From positions 1 through 64,000 of the forward strand of contig CAZLEF010000021.1 of the NCBI GenBank assembly GCA_964558465.1: a stretch of DNA of 64,000 bases, in the 5' to 3' direction. The stretch comes from JACJYC01 sp964558465. Lineage in GTDB: Bacteria > Bacteroidota > Bacteroidia > Chitinophagales > Saprospiraceae. This document shows, one piece after another, positions 41,879-51,891 of this stretch; the stretch's first letter is position 1; each line of letters opens with the position of its first letter. Under the pieces are notes generated by a model, which was given only the letters and a program-made list of their open reading frames with translations, was not told where the DNA came from and made no database searches. Made by a program: the position numbers and the translations under genes.

Positions 41879-42022
41879 CCGCAAAAGCCGACTATATCCA
41901 GATCCGGGGCAAATGTAACAAACCTTCTTTGACAATTTTGCGGGTCAACCCAAACCCAGAAGCCGCAGGGCCTGCTTTTTGTTGAGTCTGAGCCGCAACA
42001 ATTGTCCGGGAAATACAATAAA

Positions 42023-42724
42023 ATGTCATCAAGCATGAATTGGTTTTCTCAGTTCCTGACTTCGTCCATAGGCCGGAAAGTAATCATGAGCCTCACCGGG
42101 CTATTCCTGATCTTGTTTCTGGTGGTTCACCTGGCGGGCAACCTTCAATTGTTATTACACGACGGAGGAAAAGCATTCAACACCTACGCCAAATTCATGA
42201 CCACCAATCCGATCATCAAAACCATTTCCTATTTGCTCTATTTATCCATCCTGGTCCATGCCATCCAGGGTTGGGCCATCTGGCGGGCCAACCGGGCGGC
42301 CCGGGGTGTAGGTTATGCGGTTAAGGTGACCCGTGCTGTGAATACCAACGCGAGGGCTGCCTCCAATATGGGGTGGCTGGGCACGATCATTTTCATTTTT
42401 ATTGTCATCCACCTTTATCAGTTCTGGCTGCAAATGAAATTGGGCAATTTGCCCATGGCCACCTATGAGGATGGCGAGGTAAAAGACCTTTACGCCATTG
42501 TTTCCGTGGCCTATCAAAACCTTGGATACGTCCTTTTTTATGTTTTTTCAATGGCTGTCATTGCGTTCCACCTGTTGCACGGTTTTCAGAGCGCTTTCCA
42601 GACACTTGGACTCAGCCACCATAAATATTCGCCGGCTATCCGCTTTGCAGGGGTTGCATACGCCATCATCGTGCCTGCCCTGTTTGCACTGATCCCGGTT
42701 TATATGTATTTATTCCATAATTGA
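42023..42724 (+). CDS. sdhC: succinate dehydrogenase cytochrome b subunit (b558 type)
   Basis: A 233-residue five-helix membrane protein. Likely haem-ligand histidines sit in LVVHLAGNLQLL, SILVHAIQGWAIWRANRAAR, FIFIVIHLYQFWL and IAFHLLHGFQSAFQTLG. It anchors SdhAB and passes electrons to menaquinone. The single large b558-type anchor, without an SdhD, is usual in Bacteroidota. ATG 42023 is chosen over the TTG at 42002. sdhA follows after 25 bases. Confidence 0.93.
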   Translation: MSSSMNWFSQFLTSSIGRKVIMSLTGLFLILFLVVHLAGNLQLLLHDGGKAFNTYAKFMTTNPIIKTISYLLYLSILVHAIQGWAIWRANRAARGVGYAVKVTRAVNTNARAASNMGWLGTIIFIFIVIHLYQFWLQMKLGNLPMATYEDGEVKDLYAIVSVAYQNLGYVLFYVFSMAVIAFHLLHGFQSAFQTLGLSHHKYSPAIRFAGVAYAIIVPALFALIPVYMYLFHN

Positions 42725-42749
42725 TTACACGCAAAATCAATCAATTGAC

Positions 42750-44758
42750 ATGATACTCGACGGCAAAATACCGGCAGGCCCTTTAGAGGACAAGTGGACC
42801 CAGTACCGCTCGACCGTACCGTTGGTAGCGCCCAACAACAAGCGGAAGATCGACATCATAGTTGTGGGTACCGGCCTGGCCGGCGCCTCGGCAGCCGCTT
42901 CCCTGGGTGAACTCGGATATAATGTCAAGGTATTTACTTTCCACGACAGCCCCCGGCGGGCGCATTCCATCGCCGCACAAGGCGGTATAAACGCTGCAAA
43001 GAACTACCGCAATGACGGCGACAGTATTTACAGGCTGTTTTATGATACCATCAAGGGTGGCGACTACCGCGCCCGGGAGGCCAACGTATACCGGCTGGCA
43101 GAGGTGAGCTCGGGTATCATCGATCAGGCTGTAGCCCAGGGCGTTCCCTTTGCCCGCGAATACGGCGGGTTGCTGGAAAACCGTTCCTTTGGCGGCGTTC
43201 AGGTAAGCCGGACCTTTTATGCCCGCGGCCAGACCGGCCAGCAACTCTTACTGGGCGCCTATCAGGCGCTTTCCAGGCAGGCAGCGCTGGGCGCCGTTCG
43301 CCTCTTCAATCGCCATGAAATGCTTGACGTGGTCATTGTGGACGGAAAAGCCCGCGGCATCATCGCCCGGAACCTGCTCACCGGCCAACTCGAACGCCAT
43401 GCAGCGCATTGTGTGGTTTTGGCTACCGGAGGCTACGGCAACGTATTTTACCTGTCGACCAACGCCATGATGTGCAATGTTTCGGCCGCCTGGCGGGCTG
43501 TTCGCCGGGGCGCGTTGATGGCCAACCCGTGTTTTACCCAGATCCACCCCACCTGCATTCCCCAATCAGGCGATTACCAGTCGAAGCTGACCCTGATGTC
43601 GGAGAGCTTGCGCAATGACGGCCGGGTATGGGTGCCTAAAAAGCAGGAAGACGCCAAAGCTATCCGGGAAGGCCGTAAAACCGCACTTGATATCCCGGAG
43701 GAGGACCGGGATTATTTCCTGGAAAGGCGGTANNNNNNNNNNCTTCCTTTGGCAACCTGGTGCCCAGGGATGTCGCCAGCCGGGCAGCCAAAGTGGCCTG
43801 CGATGAAGGGTTGGGGGTAGCTCCCACGGGCCTCGCGGTATTTATGGATTTTTCAGCCGCTATTCAGCGTTACGGTCAATCGAAAGCCCATACCCAGGGG
43901 ATGCATAATCCGGATAAGACCACCATCCTCCAATTGGGAGAAAAGGAAGTCGAAGAGAAATACGGCAACCTTTTCGAAATGTACGAAAAGATCACAGGGG
44001 AAAACCCTTACAAAATGCCGATGAAGATCTATCCCGCCGTGCATTATACGATGGGCGGGTTATGGGTGGATTATAATCTGGAGACCAACGTTCCCGGTCT
44101 TTTTGCCATTGGCGAGTGCAATTTCTCCGACCACGGCGCCAACCGGCTGGGCGCCTCTGCGCTGATGCAAGGCCTGGCTGACGGCTACTTTGTATTGCCG
44201 TATACCATCGGTTCATTCCTGTCGAAGGATATCAATACGCCTAAAATCGACCCCGGTAAAGATGCCTTTGCTGCGGCCGAAAACGAGACCCGCACCCGGA
44301 TCAATACCTTGCTGGGCGTCAAGGGAAGTCAATCCGTTGAAAGCTTTCACCGGCGGTTGGGTCATATTATGTGGACCTATTGCGGCATGGCCCGCAACGC
44401 GGAAGGATTGCAGCAAGCCCGCCAAATGGTGCGCGACCTCCGGGAAGAATTTTATCGCGATGTTTTTGTCCCCGGCGCCAACGATGAGTACAACCCCGAG
44501 TTGGAAAAAGCGCTCCGGGTAGCTGATTTTATGGAAATGGGCGAACTGATGATCATCGACGCCTTTGAACGCAATGAATCGTGCGGCGGTCACTTCCGTG
44601 AAGAATACCAGGACGAAAAAGGAAACGCCAAACGGGAAGACGAAAATTACACGTATGTGGCGGCCTGGGAATACAACGGATGGGATGTCGATCCGGTCAT
44701 GCATAAAGAACCGCTGATCTATGAAAACGTTGAATTGAAAACCAGGTCTTACGAATAA
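42750..44758 (+). CDS. sdhA: succinate dehydrogenase flavoprotein subunit, interrupted by an assembly gap
   Basis: Oxidises succinate to fumarate using covalent FAD. The FAD site IIVVGTGLAGASAAASLGEL and the flavinylated His in RRAHSIAAQGGINA are intact; the catalytic region HPTCIPQSG and, after the gap, GGLWVDYNLETNVPGLFAIG and DHGANRLGASALMQG follow. Ten Ns lie at 43733-43742. The two sides are in different frames as written. Reading the protein across the gap (DYFLERRY...SFGNLVPRDV), only about two bases seem missing (TAy-CCT for Tyr-Pro), so the frame break is an assembly artefact and the gene is whole. Confidence 0.93.
43733..43742. other. 10-base assembly gap inside sdhA
   Basis: A run of ten N. 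Frame arithmetic on both sides indicates that the true missing length is 2 (or 2 plus a multiple of 3), not 10. Confidence 0.95.
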
Positions 44759-44771
44759 AACAACCTGCAAA

Positions 44772-45524
44772 ATGAAATTAACGCTTAAAATATGGCGCCA
44801 GGGCGGCCAATACAAAGGCGGGTTTGTAACGTACCCGCTGGACGACGTCAACCCGGATATGTCTTTCCTGGAAATGCTCGATGTGCTGAATGAAAAGCTG
44901 ATCGAGAAAAAGGAAATGCCGGTCGCTTTTGAACACGATTGCAGGGAAGGAATCTGCGGAACCTGCAGCATGGTCATCAACGGGCACCCGCATGGCCCCC
45001 TCGGCAAAACGACAACCTGTCAGTTGCATATGCGACACTTCAAAGACGGCGATACCATCGTGATCGAACCCTTCCGCGCCAGATCCTTTCCGGTTATCCG
45101 TGATCTGGTGGTTGATCGCGCTGCCTTTGACCGTATTATTCAGGCAGGCGGTTTCATCTCCGTCAATACCGGTCAGCCTCAGGATGCGAATGCCATTCCG
45201 GTCGAAAAAGACCTGGCCGGCCGTGCGTTCGATGCTGCAGAATGTATCGGTTGCGGCGCATGCGTTGCGGCTTGCCCGAATGCTTCTGCCATGTTGTTTG
45301 TAAGCGCCAAACTGAGTCACCTCGCCCTGTTGCCGCAGGGTAAACCCGAAGCGGCCAGAAGAGCCCAAAACATGGTCAAACAAATGGATGCTGAAGGCTT
45401 CGGAATGTGCTCTAATGTCACCGCTTGCGAAGCTGAATGCCCCAAAGGCATTTCAGTGACCAATATCGCCCGCATGAACCGGGAATACCTTTCTTCGGTC
45501 CTGGGTTCGGAAACCATCGTTTGA
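44772..45524 (+). CDS. sdhB: succinate dehydrogenase iron-sulfur subunit
   Basis: A 250-residue electron-transfer subunit. The [2Fe-2S] ligands are in CREGICGTCSMVINGHPHGP with a later TTCQLH; the [4Fe-4S] and [3Fe-4S] ligands are in CIGCGACVAACPNASAML and CSNVTACEAECPKGI. The order and spacing match the Bacteroidota non-classical type that pairs with a b558 anchor. It starts 13 bases after sdhA and ends the operon. Confidence 0.95.
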   Translation: MKLTLKIWRQGGQYKGGFVTYPLDDVNPDMSFLEMLDVLNEKLIEKKEMPVAFEHDCREGICGTCSMVINGHPHGPLGKTTTCQLHMRHFKDGDTIVIEPFRARSFPVIRDLVVDRAAFDRIIQAGGFISVNTGQPQDANAIPVEKDLAGRAFDAAECIGCGACVAACPNASAMLFVSAKLSHLALLPQGKPEAARRAQNMVKQMDAEGFGMCSNVTACEAECPKGISVTNIARMNREYLSSVLGSETIV

Positions 45525-45764
45525 CTTTCAACCGCCTGATAGCGGGATAGACAGAATTTTTATAAAAAAGGAAACCATTCCCGGTCTTTTACCGTATAAA
45601 CGACCAAAGAGGGGGGTATTTTTTTGCCAAAAGCAAAAAATAAGTTGGGTTATTATTGCTTTTACTGTATCTTTACTCATAATCCGGGTTATGTTGTCGA
45701 CCCCGGCAATGATCAGATTGTTTTTCCACGAGCGTAAAACGCCCAGGCGCTTTAAAATTAAGCT

Positions 45765-47162
45765 ATGCGTCCTATGAACAAAAACCGCGACGACGCTTTG
45801 AATAACCTCGTTGCGGAATATGAAAACGTATCCAAACAAGGATTGGCAGTTTTCTTTGATGAGAAAGCCTATCAACAACTCATTGACTACTACGAAGAAG
45901 AAGGTCAGCCTGAAAAAGCTCTTGAGGTGACCGGTTATGCCATCCAACACTACAGCTTCTCCATCGATTTTTACCTTCGCCAGGCCAATTTGCTGATCGA
46001 GACCCACCGCGAACAAGAAGCGCTTAACGTGCTGGAGCACGCCTCCAACTTTTCACCGGGAGAACTGGAGATCGACCTGCTTCGCGCCGAAGCTTTCATC
46101 TACCTCGACCAGACGGATACGGCGCTTGCCATCCTTGATGCCTGCAAGTCAAGCGCAGAAGGCCAGGATCTGAGCGATATCCTGTTGGTGGAGGCGGTGC
46201 TGTTTGAACAGGAGGAGGCATACGAGCGGATGTTTTTTTCCCTGAGAATGGCCCTGGAATTGTGGCCTCAAAACGAGGAAGCCCTGGAAAAGATGTGGCT
46301 GGCCGCCGAATTGTCGAAACAATACGAAGAAAGCATCCGGTTTCACGAAGCCTTGCTGGAAGATAACCCATACGCTTATCTGGCCTGGTACAACCTGGCG
46401 CATGCCAACGCTTGCCTGGGCAATTACGACGAAGCCATCGAAGCATACGAATTCGCTTTTTCCATCAACGACCAATTCGAATTTGCCTACCGGGACTGCG
46501 CCGAACTTTGCTTCGAATTGCAACAATACGGCAAGGCCCTCCGGCTTTACCTGGAAATGGAAGAGCAATTCGATTCGGAAAATGAAACGCTGCTGCGGAT
46601 CGGTCAGTGTTACCAGCAATTGAACAAATACCCCCAGGCCAGGGAATATTTCATCAAGGCCATCCACACAGATCCGATGGACGATGAGGCCCATTTTTAT
46701 CTGGGTCAGTGCTGGGCGGAAAAAGGCAATTGGAAAAGCGCCATCCGCTGTTACCAGAAGGCCATTCAGATCGAGGACGGCCGGGAAGAGTACTATCTGG
46801 GCATGGCCGAAGCGCTCGAACAAACCGGCGACCTTCAGGGCGCGGCTTTCTACTTCAAGGCTTCCCTCGAAATCGCCCCGGAAGAGAAGGATCTATGGCT
46901 CCGCTATATCACCTTTCTGCTCGATACCGGTCAATATGAAGAGGCCCTTAACTGTTCGAAAGAAGCCATTTCCTTCGACCTCGGCGCCGAGCTGATCTAC
47001 AGCCAGGCTGCTTGCCTGCTCCGGCTGGGCCGCAGGCAGGAAGCTTTGTATTGGCTGGGTGAAGCGCTGATGGAAGACTATGAGGCCCACGGCGTGCTTT
47101 TTTCGCTGGTGCCTGCCCTGACGGTTGATCCCGATGTAAATAACCTGATTGCTACGCGGTGA
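45765..47162 (+). CDS. tetratricopeptide-repeat protein
   Basis: A 465-residue soluble, acidic protein made almost wholly of TPR helices, roughly ten repeats, for example EGQPEKALEVTGYAIQHY, CLGNYDEAIEAYEFAFSI, KYPQAREYFIKAIHTDPMDD and KGNWKSAIRCYQKAIQIEDG. No signal peptide, so it is a cytoplasmic scaffold; partners are unknown. I recall similar long TPR proteins across Bacteroidota. It stands alone. TATCTTTA at about 45668 is one base off the promoter core. Confidence 0.88.
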   Translation: MRPMNKNRDDALNNLVAEYENVSKQGLAVFFDEKAYQQLIDYYEEEGQPEKALEVTGYAIQHYSFSIDFYLRQANLLIETHREQEALNVLEHASNFSPGELEIDLLRAEAFIYLDQTDTALAILDACKSSAEGQDLSDILLVEAVLFEQEEAYERMFFSLRMALELWPQNEEALEKMWLAAELSKQYEESIRFHEALLEDNPYAYLAWYNLAHANACLGNYDEAIEAYEFAFSINDQFEFAYRDCAELCFELQQYGKALRLYLEMEEQFDSENETLLRIGQCYQQLNKYPQAREYFIKAIHTDPMDDEAHFYLGQCWAEKGNWKSAIRCYQKAIQIEDGREEYYLGMAEALEQTGDLQGAAFYFKASLEIAPEEKDLWLRYITFLLDTGQYEEALNCSKEAISFDLGAELIYSQAACLLRLGRRQEALYWLGEALMEDYEAHGVLFSLVPALTVDPDVNNLIATR

Positions 47163-47440
47163 TTGGAGGTTCCGGTTCTCAGTCTTCAGTCTCTAGTTTT
47201 TGATCCGTTTTGCTGCGTGATTTCGTTTCAAAAAAACGCCATTCATTTTTCAGCCGGGAGGCCAACTTCCAGGGAATCTCTCCCGTGTCATTCCTTTGCA
47301 TTAAGGGCTACAGATATTTGGGATCAACTGGTTTCAAGACTATCGGATTTTATGTCGCACAGCTATCAGAATCTTTATGTCCGGCGACATCCTTTCTGAC
47401 TGCAGACTGGGAACTATGGACTGCAAACTTTCAAATTGCC
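47163..47440. other. gap with short CAGTC-type phrases, no gene seen
   Basis: Between convergent genes. ctcagtcttcagtctctag at about 47178 and the reversed form gactgcagactggg at about 47399 belong to the same cagtcYRcagtc phrase family as the gaps at 51.6, 53.9 and 56.0 kb. I see no terminator or reading frame with support. Confidence 0.5.
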
Positions 47441-48142
47441 TCACTGATACTCACCTTCCATCGGCTTATCTTCAATGTTCAGAAATTTTTCAATTTGCTG
47501 CTCAAGGTAAGCCGCCTGGGTCGGATGTTTCAATCCCTTGATGAGTTCTATTTCCATGCCGTCTTTCAGACGGGCCTTTAAGCCAAAAGCATGATTGGGT
47601 TTGCCGTTGGTCGTGCTGGATACGTACCGGTGGACAAACAACTGTTCCAACTCATTGGAAAACAGGGTCCTGCTTTTGTAAAATGGAAGCTTCAGGGGCA
47701 TGTGCGCGATGCTCAATTGCCTTCGGGATACCTGAATATGTGTTTTATTCACCAGGGTGGCGATCACATAATACAGCAGGGAAACGCCGATCAGCAAGTG
47801 GAGGCTGATAAAAAGCAGCATCTGGTATTCGCCGGTTGAAATGCCGACGATCACAAAAATAAATACGATGAAATTCCAAAAGAGGGTAAAAAACAGCATG
47901 AACCCGATCCCGCCCGAAGTCTGCCGCCAGTTGATCTCAATGTCCAGACCCGACAAGGTGCTGAACGTTTCAAATCCGGGAGGTAACAACACCTCCTGCT
48001 GTTTGTAGGAACGGACGGAGGTCTGAGGATCAAAAGAAAAAACGGAATTGCAATTGCCGCATTTCGCCAACAGGCTGCTGATATTGATATCGGCGGCCGG
48101 TATCGGGTTCTGGCAATTGGGGCAGCGGAGGTTGATATTCAT
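47441..48142 (-). CDS. membrane protein with N-terminal zinc ribbon
   Basis: A 233-residue protein. The N-terminus holds CPNCQNPIPA and, about 18 residues later, CGNCNSVFSF, a CxxC...CxxC zinc ribbon. Two adjacent membrane helices follow (about residues 75-125), then a soluble part with SRRQLSIAHMPLKLPFYKSR. Function unknown. Such proteins are common single genes in Bacteroidota. It follows mfd on the same strand after 64 bases. Confidence 0.78.
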   Translation of the reverse strand: MNINLRCPNCQNPIPAADINISSLLAKCGNCNSVFSFDPQTSVRSYKQQEVLLPPGFETFSTLSGLDIEINWRQTSGGIGFMLFFTLFWNFIVFIFVIVGISTGEYQMLLFISLHLLIGVSLLYYVIATLVNKTHIQVSRRQLSIAHMPLKLPFYKSRTLFSNELEQLFVHRYVSSTTNGKPNHAFGLKARLKDGMEIELIKGLKHPTQAAYLEQQIEKFLNIEDKPMEGEYQ

Positions 48143-48206
48143 CTGATGGTGTTTTTTCTTCAGGGATACAAATAAAAGAAAAAAGGATACGCCGGGCCCT
48201 GCCCTG

Positions 48207-51200
48207 TTATTTTTCCAGGTCCGCCTTCAGCTTTTTCAGCAATTCATTGGCCGTGCGAAGGTCTTTCACGCCGTCTTTGACCATGATCAGGTGTTGGGCC
48301 GACTGTTTGAGGCTGATGCCCAGCGACTTTCCCTCCTTGCCGATATACTGAAAGAGGCGGCCGAATAACGGGCTTTCATAATAGGACGATTGTGCGTTGA
48401 GTACAAAATAACAGCGCAGTTTTCCGGTTTTCAACAGCAGCCGTTCAAACCCCAGGGCTTTGCACACCCATCGCAGGCGCAGGCCCTCAAATAACTGGGT
48501 CACCTGGGGCGGTATGCGGCCAAACCGGTCCTGCAGACCGGCCTCAAAAGCGGCCAGCGATTCCTCGTCCTCCAGTTCGTCGATCTGGGTGTACAGGCGC
48601 AGGCGTTCCTGTACGTTTTCCACATAATTGTCCGGAATGAGCATTTCCACGTCGGTATCGATGTGGACATCCCGGATGAAGATATGTTTGTGCGACAATT
48701 CTTCTTCGAACACCTCTTTGAAATCCGTTTCCTTCAATTCCTGTATGGCTTCCTCCAGGATTTTCTGGTAAGTTTCGTAGCCGATATCGGTGATGAACCC
48801 GCTTTGTTCGGCGCCCAGCATATTACCGGCCCCCCGGATATCCAGGTCGCGCATGGCAATCTCGAATCCGCTACCCAGGTCAGAGAATTCTTCGATGGTT
48901 TTCAGGCGCTTGCGGGCCTCGGGGGTCAGCACCGACAATGGCGGGGCAAACAGGTAACAAAACGCCCGTTTGTTGGACCTGCCCACCCGGCCGCGCAACT
49001 GGTGGAGGTCGCTCAGGCCAAAGTTGTTGGCCTCCATGATGATCATGGTATTGGCGTTGGGGATATCCAGGCCCGTTTCAATGATGTTGGTGCAAACCAG
49101 CACATCGTACCGGCGGTCAATAAAGTCGATCAGGGTTTCTTCCAGTTTTTTGGGGTCCATCTGCCCGTGCGCCATAGCGACATGGACGTCCGGGCAGAGG
49201 CGTTGCACCAGCGCTGTCACTTCGGGCAGTGTTTTTACCCGGTTATGGACAAAAAACACCTGTCCGCCGCGGTTCACCTCATAATAAATGGCTTCCCGGA
49301 TCACCTCTTCGCTGAAAATTCGGACTTCGGTGTGGATGGGCTGCCGGTTGGGCGGGGGTGTGCGGATGACGGAGAGGTCGCGGGCCGCCATCAGGCTGAA
49401 TTGCAGGGTGCGCGGTATGGGTGTGGCGGTCAGGGTCAGGGTATCCACGTTGACCTTCAGATTGCGGAGCTTTTCTTTAGCCGCCACGCCGAATTTTTGT
49501 TCTTCGTCTATGATGAGCAATCCCAGGTCTTTGAACCCTACTTCCTGGTTGAGCAGTCCGTGGGTGCCGATCACGATCTCGGTTTTCCCTTCTTTAAGGT
49601 CTTTGAAGATTTGTTTGCGTTCGGCTGCCGTCCGGAAGCGGTTGACATAGTCGATCCTGATGTTGAATTCGGCCAGTCGTTCCCTGAAGGTTCGGTTGTG
49701 CTGGAGCGCCAGGATGGTAGTGGGCACCAGGATGGCCACCTGTTTGCCGTCGGCGACCGCTTTAAAAGCCGCGCGGATAGCCACTTCGGTTTTGCCGAAG
49801 CCGACGTCGCCGCAGATGAGCCGGTCCATGGGGTAAGATTTCATCATATCCTCTTTGACATCCTGGGTGGCCTTGAGCTGATCGGGGGTATCTTCGTAGA
49901 TGAAACTGGCCTCCAGTTCGTTCTGGAGGTAGCCGTCGGGCGGGAAAGCGTGCCCGGGGCTGGCTTTGCGTTTGGCGTAGAGTTTGATGAGTTCGCCTGC
50001 TATATCCTTGACCTTGTTTTTGGTCCGGCGTTTGAGGTTTTGCCAGGCGTCGGAGCCCAGTTTGCTCAGTTTGGGCGGCTGACCGTCCTTGCCGCTGTAT
50101 TTGGAGATTTTGTGCAGCGAATTGACGCTGACGTAAAGAATATCGTTGTTCTGGTAGATAATCCGCACCGATTCCTGGATATGGCCGTTGATATCCATTT
50201 TTTGAAGGCCGGAAAAACGGCCGACGCCGTGGTCGATATGCACCACAAAATCGCCCGGTTCCAGTTCGCGCAGCATCCGCAGGTTGACGGCCTGATCCTT
50301 GGTGAAACCCTGGCGGAGTTTGTACCGGTGGAAGCGTTCGAATATCTGGTGGTCGGTATAACAAGCTGCCTTAAGGTCGTCGTCGATAAAACCCTGGTGG
50401 ATCGCTTTCAGGACGGGATTATAACTGACTTTGGCGCCCAGGTCCCTGAAAATAGCCTGAAACCGCTCCAACTGTTTGGGGTTGTCGGTGAAGATAAAAT
50501 TTTCAATCCCTTTCCGGGTATTGTCGTTCAGGTGGTCGATGAGCAGGGAGAACTGTTTGTTGAAACTGGGTTGCGGCCGGACGGAAAACTCCAGTTTTTT
50601 ATCCAGATTAAAGGGCAGGCCGGTTTCGTTGAGGAGGGCAAGCGGCCGGTCGCCGATGTCCTCCATCACTTCCCTGGGCAAAATAAAAGCGCGGTCGTTG
50701 AAAATGCCGGCAAGTTCCTTTTCCGCCAATCCGCTGATATTTTCGGCAAAATGGGCTGCCCGGTCGAAACACTTCTGGATCCGGTCGAGGAGGATTTGAA
50801 AATCCCGGATCCAGATCAGGGTGTCCTGGGGTAAAACCCGGAAAAGGGATACTTTCTGGTCCTGCCGGAATCGGGTATTGATATTGGGTACAATAGAAAC
50901 CTTGCTGATCTTGCGGACGGAAAGTTGGGTGAGCGGGTCGAAGGTGCGGATGCTTTCCACGTCTTCATCAAAAAGCTCGATGCGGTAGGGGTACTCGTTG
51001 CCGTAGGAATAAATATCCACGATACCGCCCCGGATGGAGAACTGTCCCGGTTCGTACACGAACTCTTCCCTTTCAAAACCGTATTCCACCAGGATTTCAA
51101 TGATGGAATCGGTATCCATCGGCTCTCCTGCGGTGATTTCGAGGCGGCTTTTTTCCAGGATTTCGGGGGCGACCACCTTTTCGAATAAGGCTTCCGGGTA

Positions 51201-51566
51201 GGTAACGAGCAACATGCCCTGCCGGCCTGAAGCGCTGAGTTGGTTGACGGTTTCAGTGCGCTGGAGTACGTTGCTGCTGTCGAGCGCTTCGAAGTAGAGC
51301 GGACGTTTGAAGGAATCGGGAAAAAAGCCCACGTTTTGTTCTTCCATCAGGCCGGCCAGGGTGTTTTGCACGTAGGCGGCGTCTTCCTTGTCGGCTGCGA
51401 TAAAAAGATGGCAGCCGGGTTGGGCGAGTTGCGCCCCTGCCAGGAGAAAACAGTCCTGCGATCCTTTAACGCCGCGGATCAAAGTCCTTCTGTTCCGTTT
51501 GGAGGCCAGTTCCTGCACGCGCCGGTCGGCCCGGTAGCGCGCCAATAATTGTTGAAGCGTTTCCAC
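48207..51566 (-). CDS. mfd: transcription-repair coupling factor
   Basis: An 1119-residue DNA translocase that removes RNA polymerase stalled at lesions and recruits UvrA. In order: a UvrB-like N-terminal module (to about 330); the RNA-polymerase-interacting CarD-like domain (EPGDFVVHIDHGVGRFSGLQ, near 435); RecG-like motor motifs (CGDVGFGKTEVAIRAAFKA; LLIIDEEQKFGV; TLTATPIPRTLQFSL; LRGRVGRSNKRAFCYL); and the TRCF C-terminal domain. The start is a GTG at 51566, only five bases from a TAnnTTTG element, so the mRNA may be nearly leaderless. uvrC is elsewhere in the window. Confidence 0.95.
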   Translation of the reverse strand: METLQQLLARYRADRRVQELASKRNRRTLIRGVKGSQDCFLLAGAQLAQPGCHLFIAADKEDAAYVQNTLAGLMEEQNVGFFPDSFKRPLYFEALDSSNVLQRTETVNQLSASGRQGMLLVTYPEALFEKVVAPEILEKSRLEITAGEPMDTDSIIEILVEYGFEREEFVYEPGQFSIRGGIVDIYSYGNEYPYRIELFDEDVESIRTFDPLTQLSVRKISKVSIVPNINTRFRQDQKVSLFRVLPQDTLIWIRDFQILLDRIQKCFDRAAHFAENISGLAEKELAGIFNDRAFILPREVMEDIGDRPLALLNETGLPFNLDKKLEFSVRPQPSFNKQFSLLIDHLNDNTRKGIENFIFTDNPKQLERFQAIFRDLGAKVSYNPVLKAIHQGFIDDDLKAACYTDHQIFERFHRYKLRQGFTKDQAVNLRMLRELEPGDFVVHIDHGVGRFSGLQKMDINGHIQESVRIIYQNNDILYVSVNSLHKISKYSGKDGQPPKLSKLGSDAWQNLKRRTKNKVKDIAGELIKLYAKRKASPGHAFPPDGYLQNELEASFIYEDTPDQLKATQDVKEDMMKSYPMDRLICGDVGFGKTEVAIRAAFKAVADGKQVAILVPTTILALQHNRTFRERLAEFNIRIDYVNRFRTAAERKQIFKDLKEGKTEIVIGTHGLLNQEVGFKDLGLLIIDEEQKFGVAAKEKLRNLKVNVDTLTLTATPIPRTLQFSLMAARDLSVIRTPPPNRQPIHTEVRIFSEEVIREAIYYEVNRGGQVFFVHNRVKTLPEVTALVQRLCPDVHVAMAHGQMDPKKLEETLIDFIDRRYDVLVCTNIIETGLDIPNANTMIIMEANNFGLSDLHQLRGRVGRSNKRAFCYLFAPPLSVLTPEARKRLKTIEEFSDLGSGFEIAMRDLDIRGAGNMLGAEQSGFITDIGYETYQKILEEAIQELKETDFKEVFEEELSHKHIFIRDVHIDTDVEMLIPDNYVENVQERLRLYTQIDELEDEESLAAFEAGLQDRFGRIPPQVTQLFEGLRLRWVCKALGFERLLLKTGKLRCYFVLNAQSSYYESPLFGRLFQYIGKEGKSLGISLKQSAQHLIMVKDGVKDLRTANELLKKLKADLEK

Positions 51567-51570
51567 GGCG

Positions 51571-51578
51571 CAAAGGTA
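51571..51578 (-). promoter_or_regulatory. -7 promoter element at the mfd start
   Basis: On the minus strand TACCTTTG lies four bases before the GTG start. Expected transcription start is about at the start codon. Confidence 0.42.
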
Positions 51579-51586
51579 CGGGCGAT

Positions 51587-51724
51587 GTTGAAAATAATTT
51601 CCTTTTTTTCGGCAAGTTCGCCAGTCTGCAGTCCACAGTCCGCAGTCTCTTGAAACTGAGCGAAGTCGAAGTTCATTTCCAAATAAGCGTTTTCAATCCA
51701 AGCCCCGGGGTTAGTTATTTTTGT
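51587..51724. repeat. dispersed repeat, copy 2, with an internal insertion
   Basis: It matches 23740-23834 in two blocks (51588-51634; from tttccaaataagcg at about 51676 to 51724). About 40 extra bases between them contain cagtccacagtccgcagtct and the REP-like ctgagcgaagtcgaag. So a composite of at least three phrase families sits directly upstream of mfd. The rest of the 325-base gap (51725-51891) shows no gene. Confidence 0.75.
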
Positions 51725-51891
51725 TATACTCGTTTATGATTGTTTATTTAGGTTTGGGCAAACGTCCAAATCGGGGGTGATTTTTTATGGTTGTTTTCAA
51801 CTTCAGGAACATGAGATTTCACAACGGGGAAAAAGGGCGTGAATAAGCTTAAATATTTATCTTTACCCTGATAACCAAAAACCGCCGTACC

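Noticed and set aside
43733..43742. Frameshift or split sdhA pseudogene
   Set aside because: The frame change coincides with the run of Ns, and protein conservation resumes at once after it.
48663..50834. 723-codon open frame on the plus strand opposite mfd
   Set aside because: It lies wholly inside mfd, its composition follows the mfd codon pattern in antisense, and no family features are seen.
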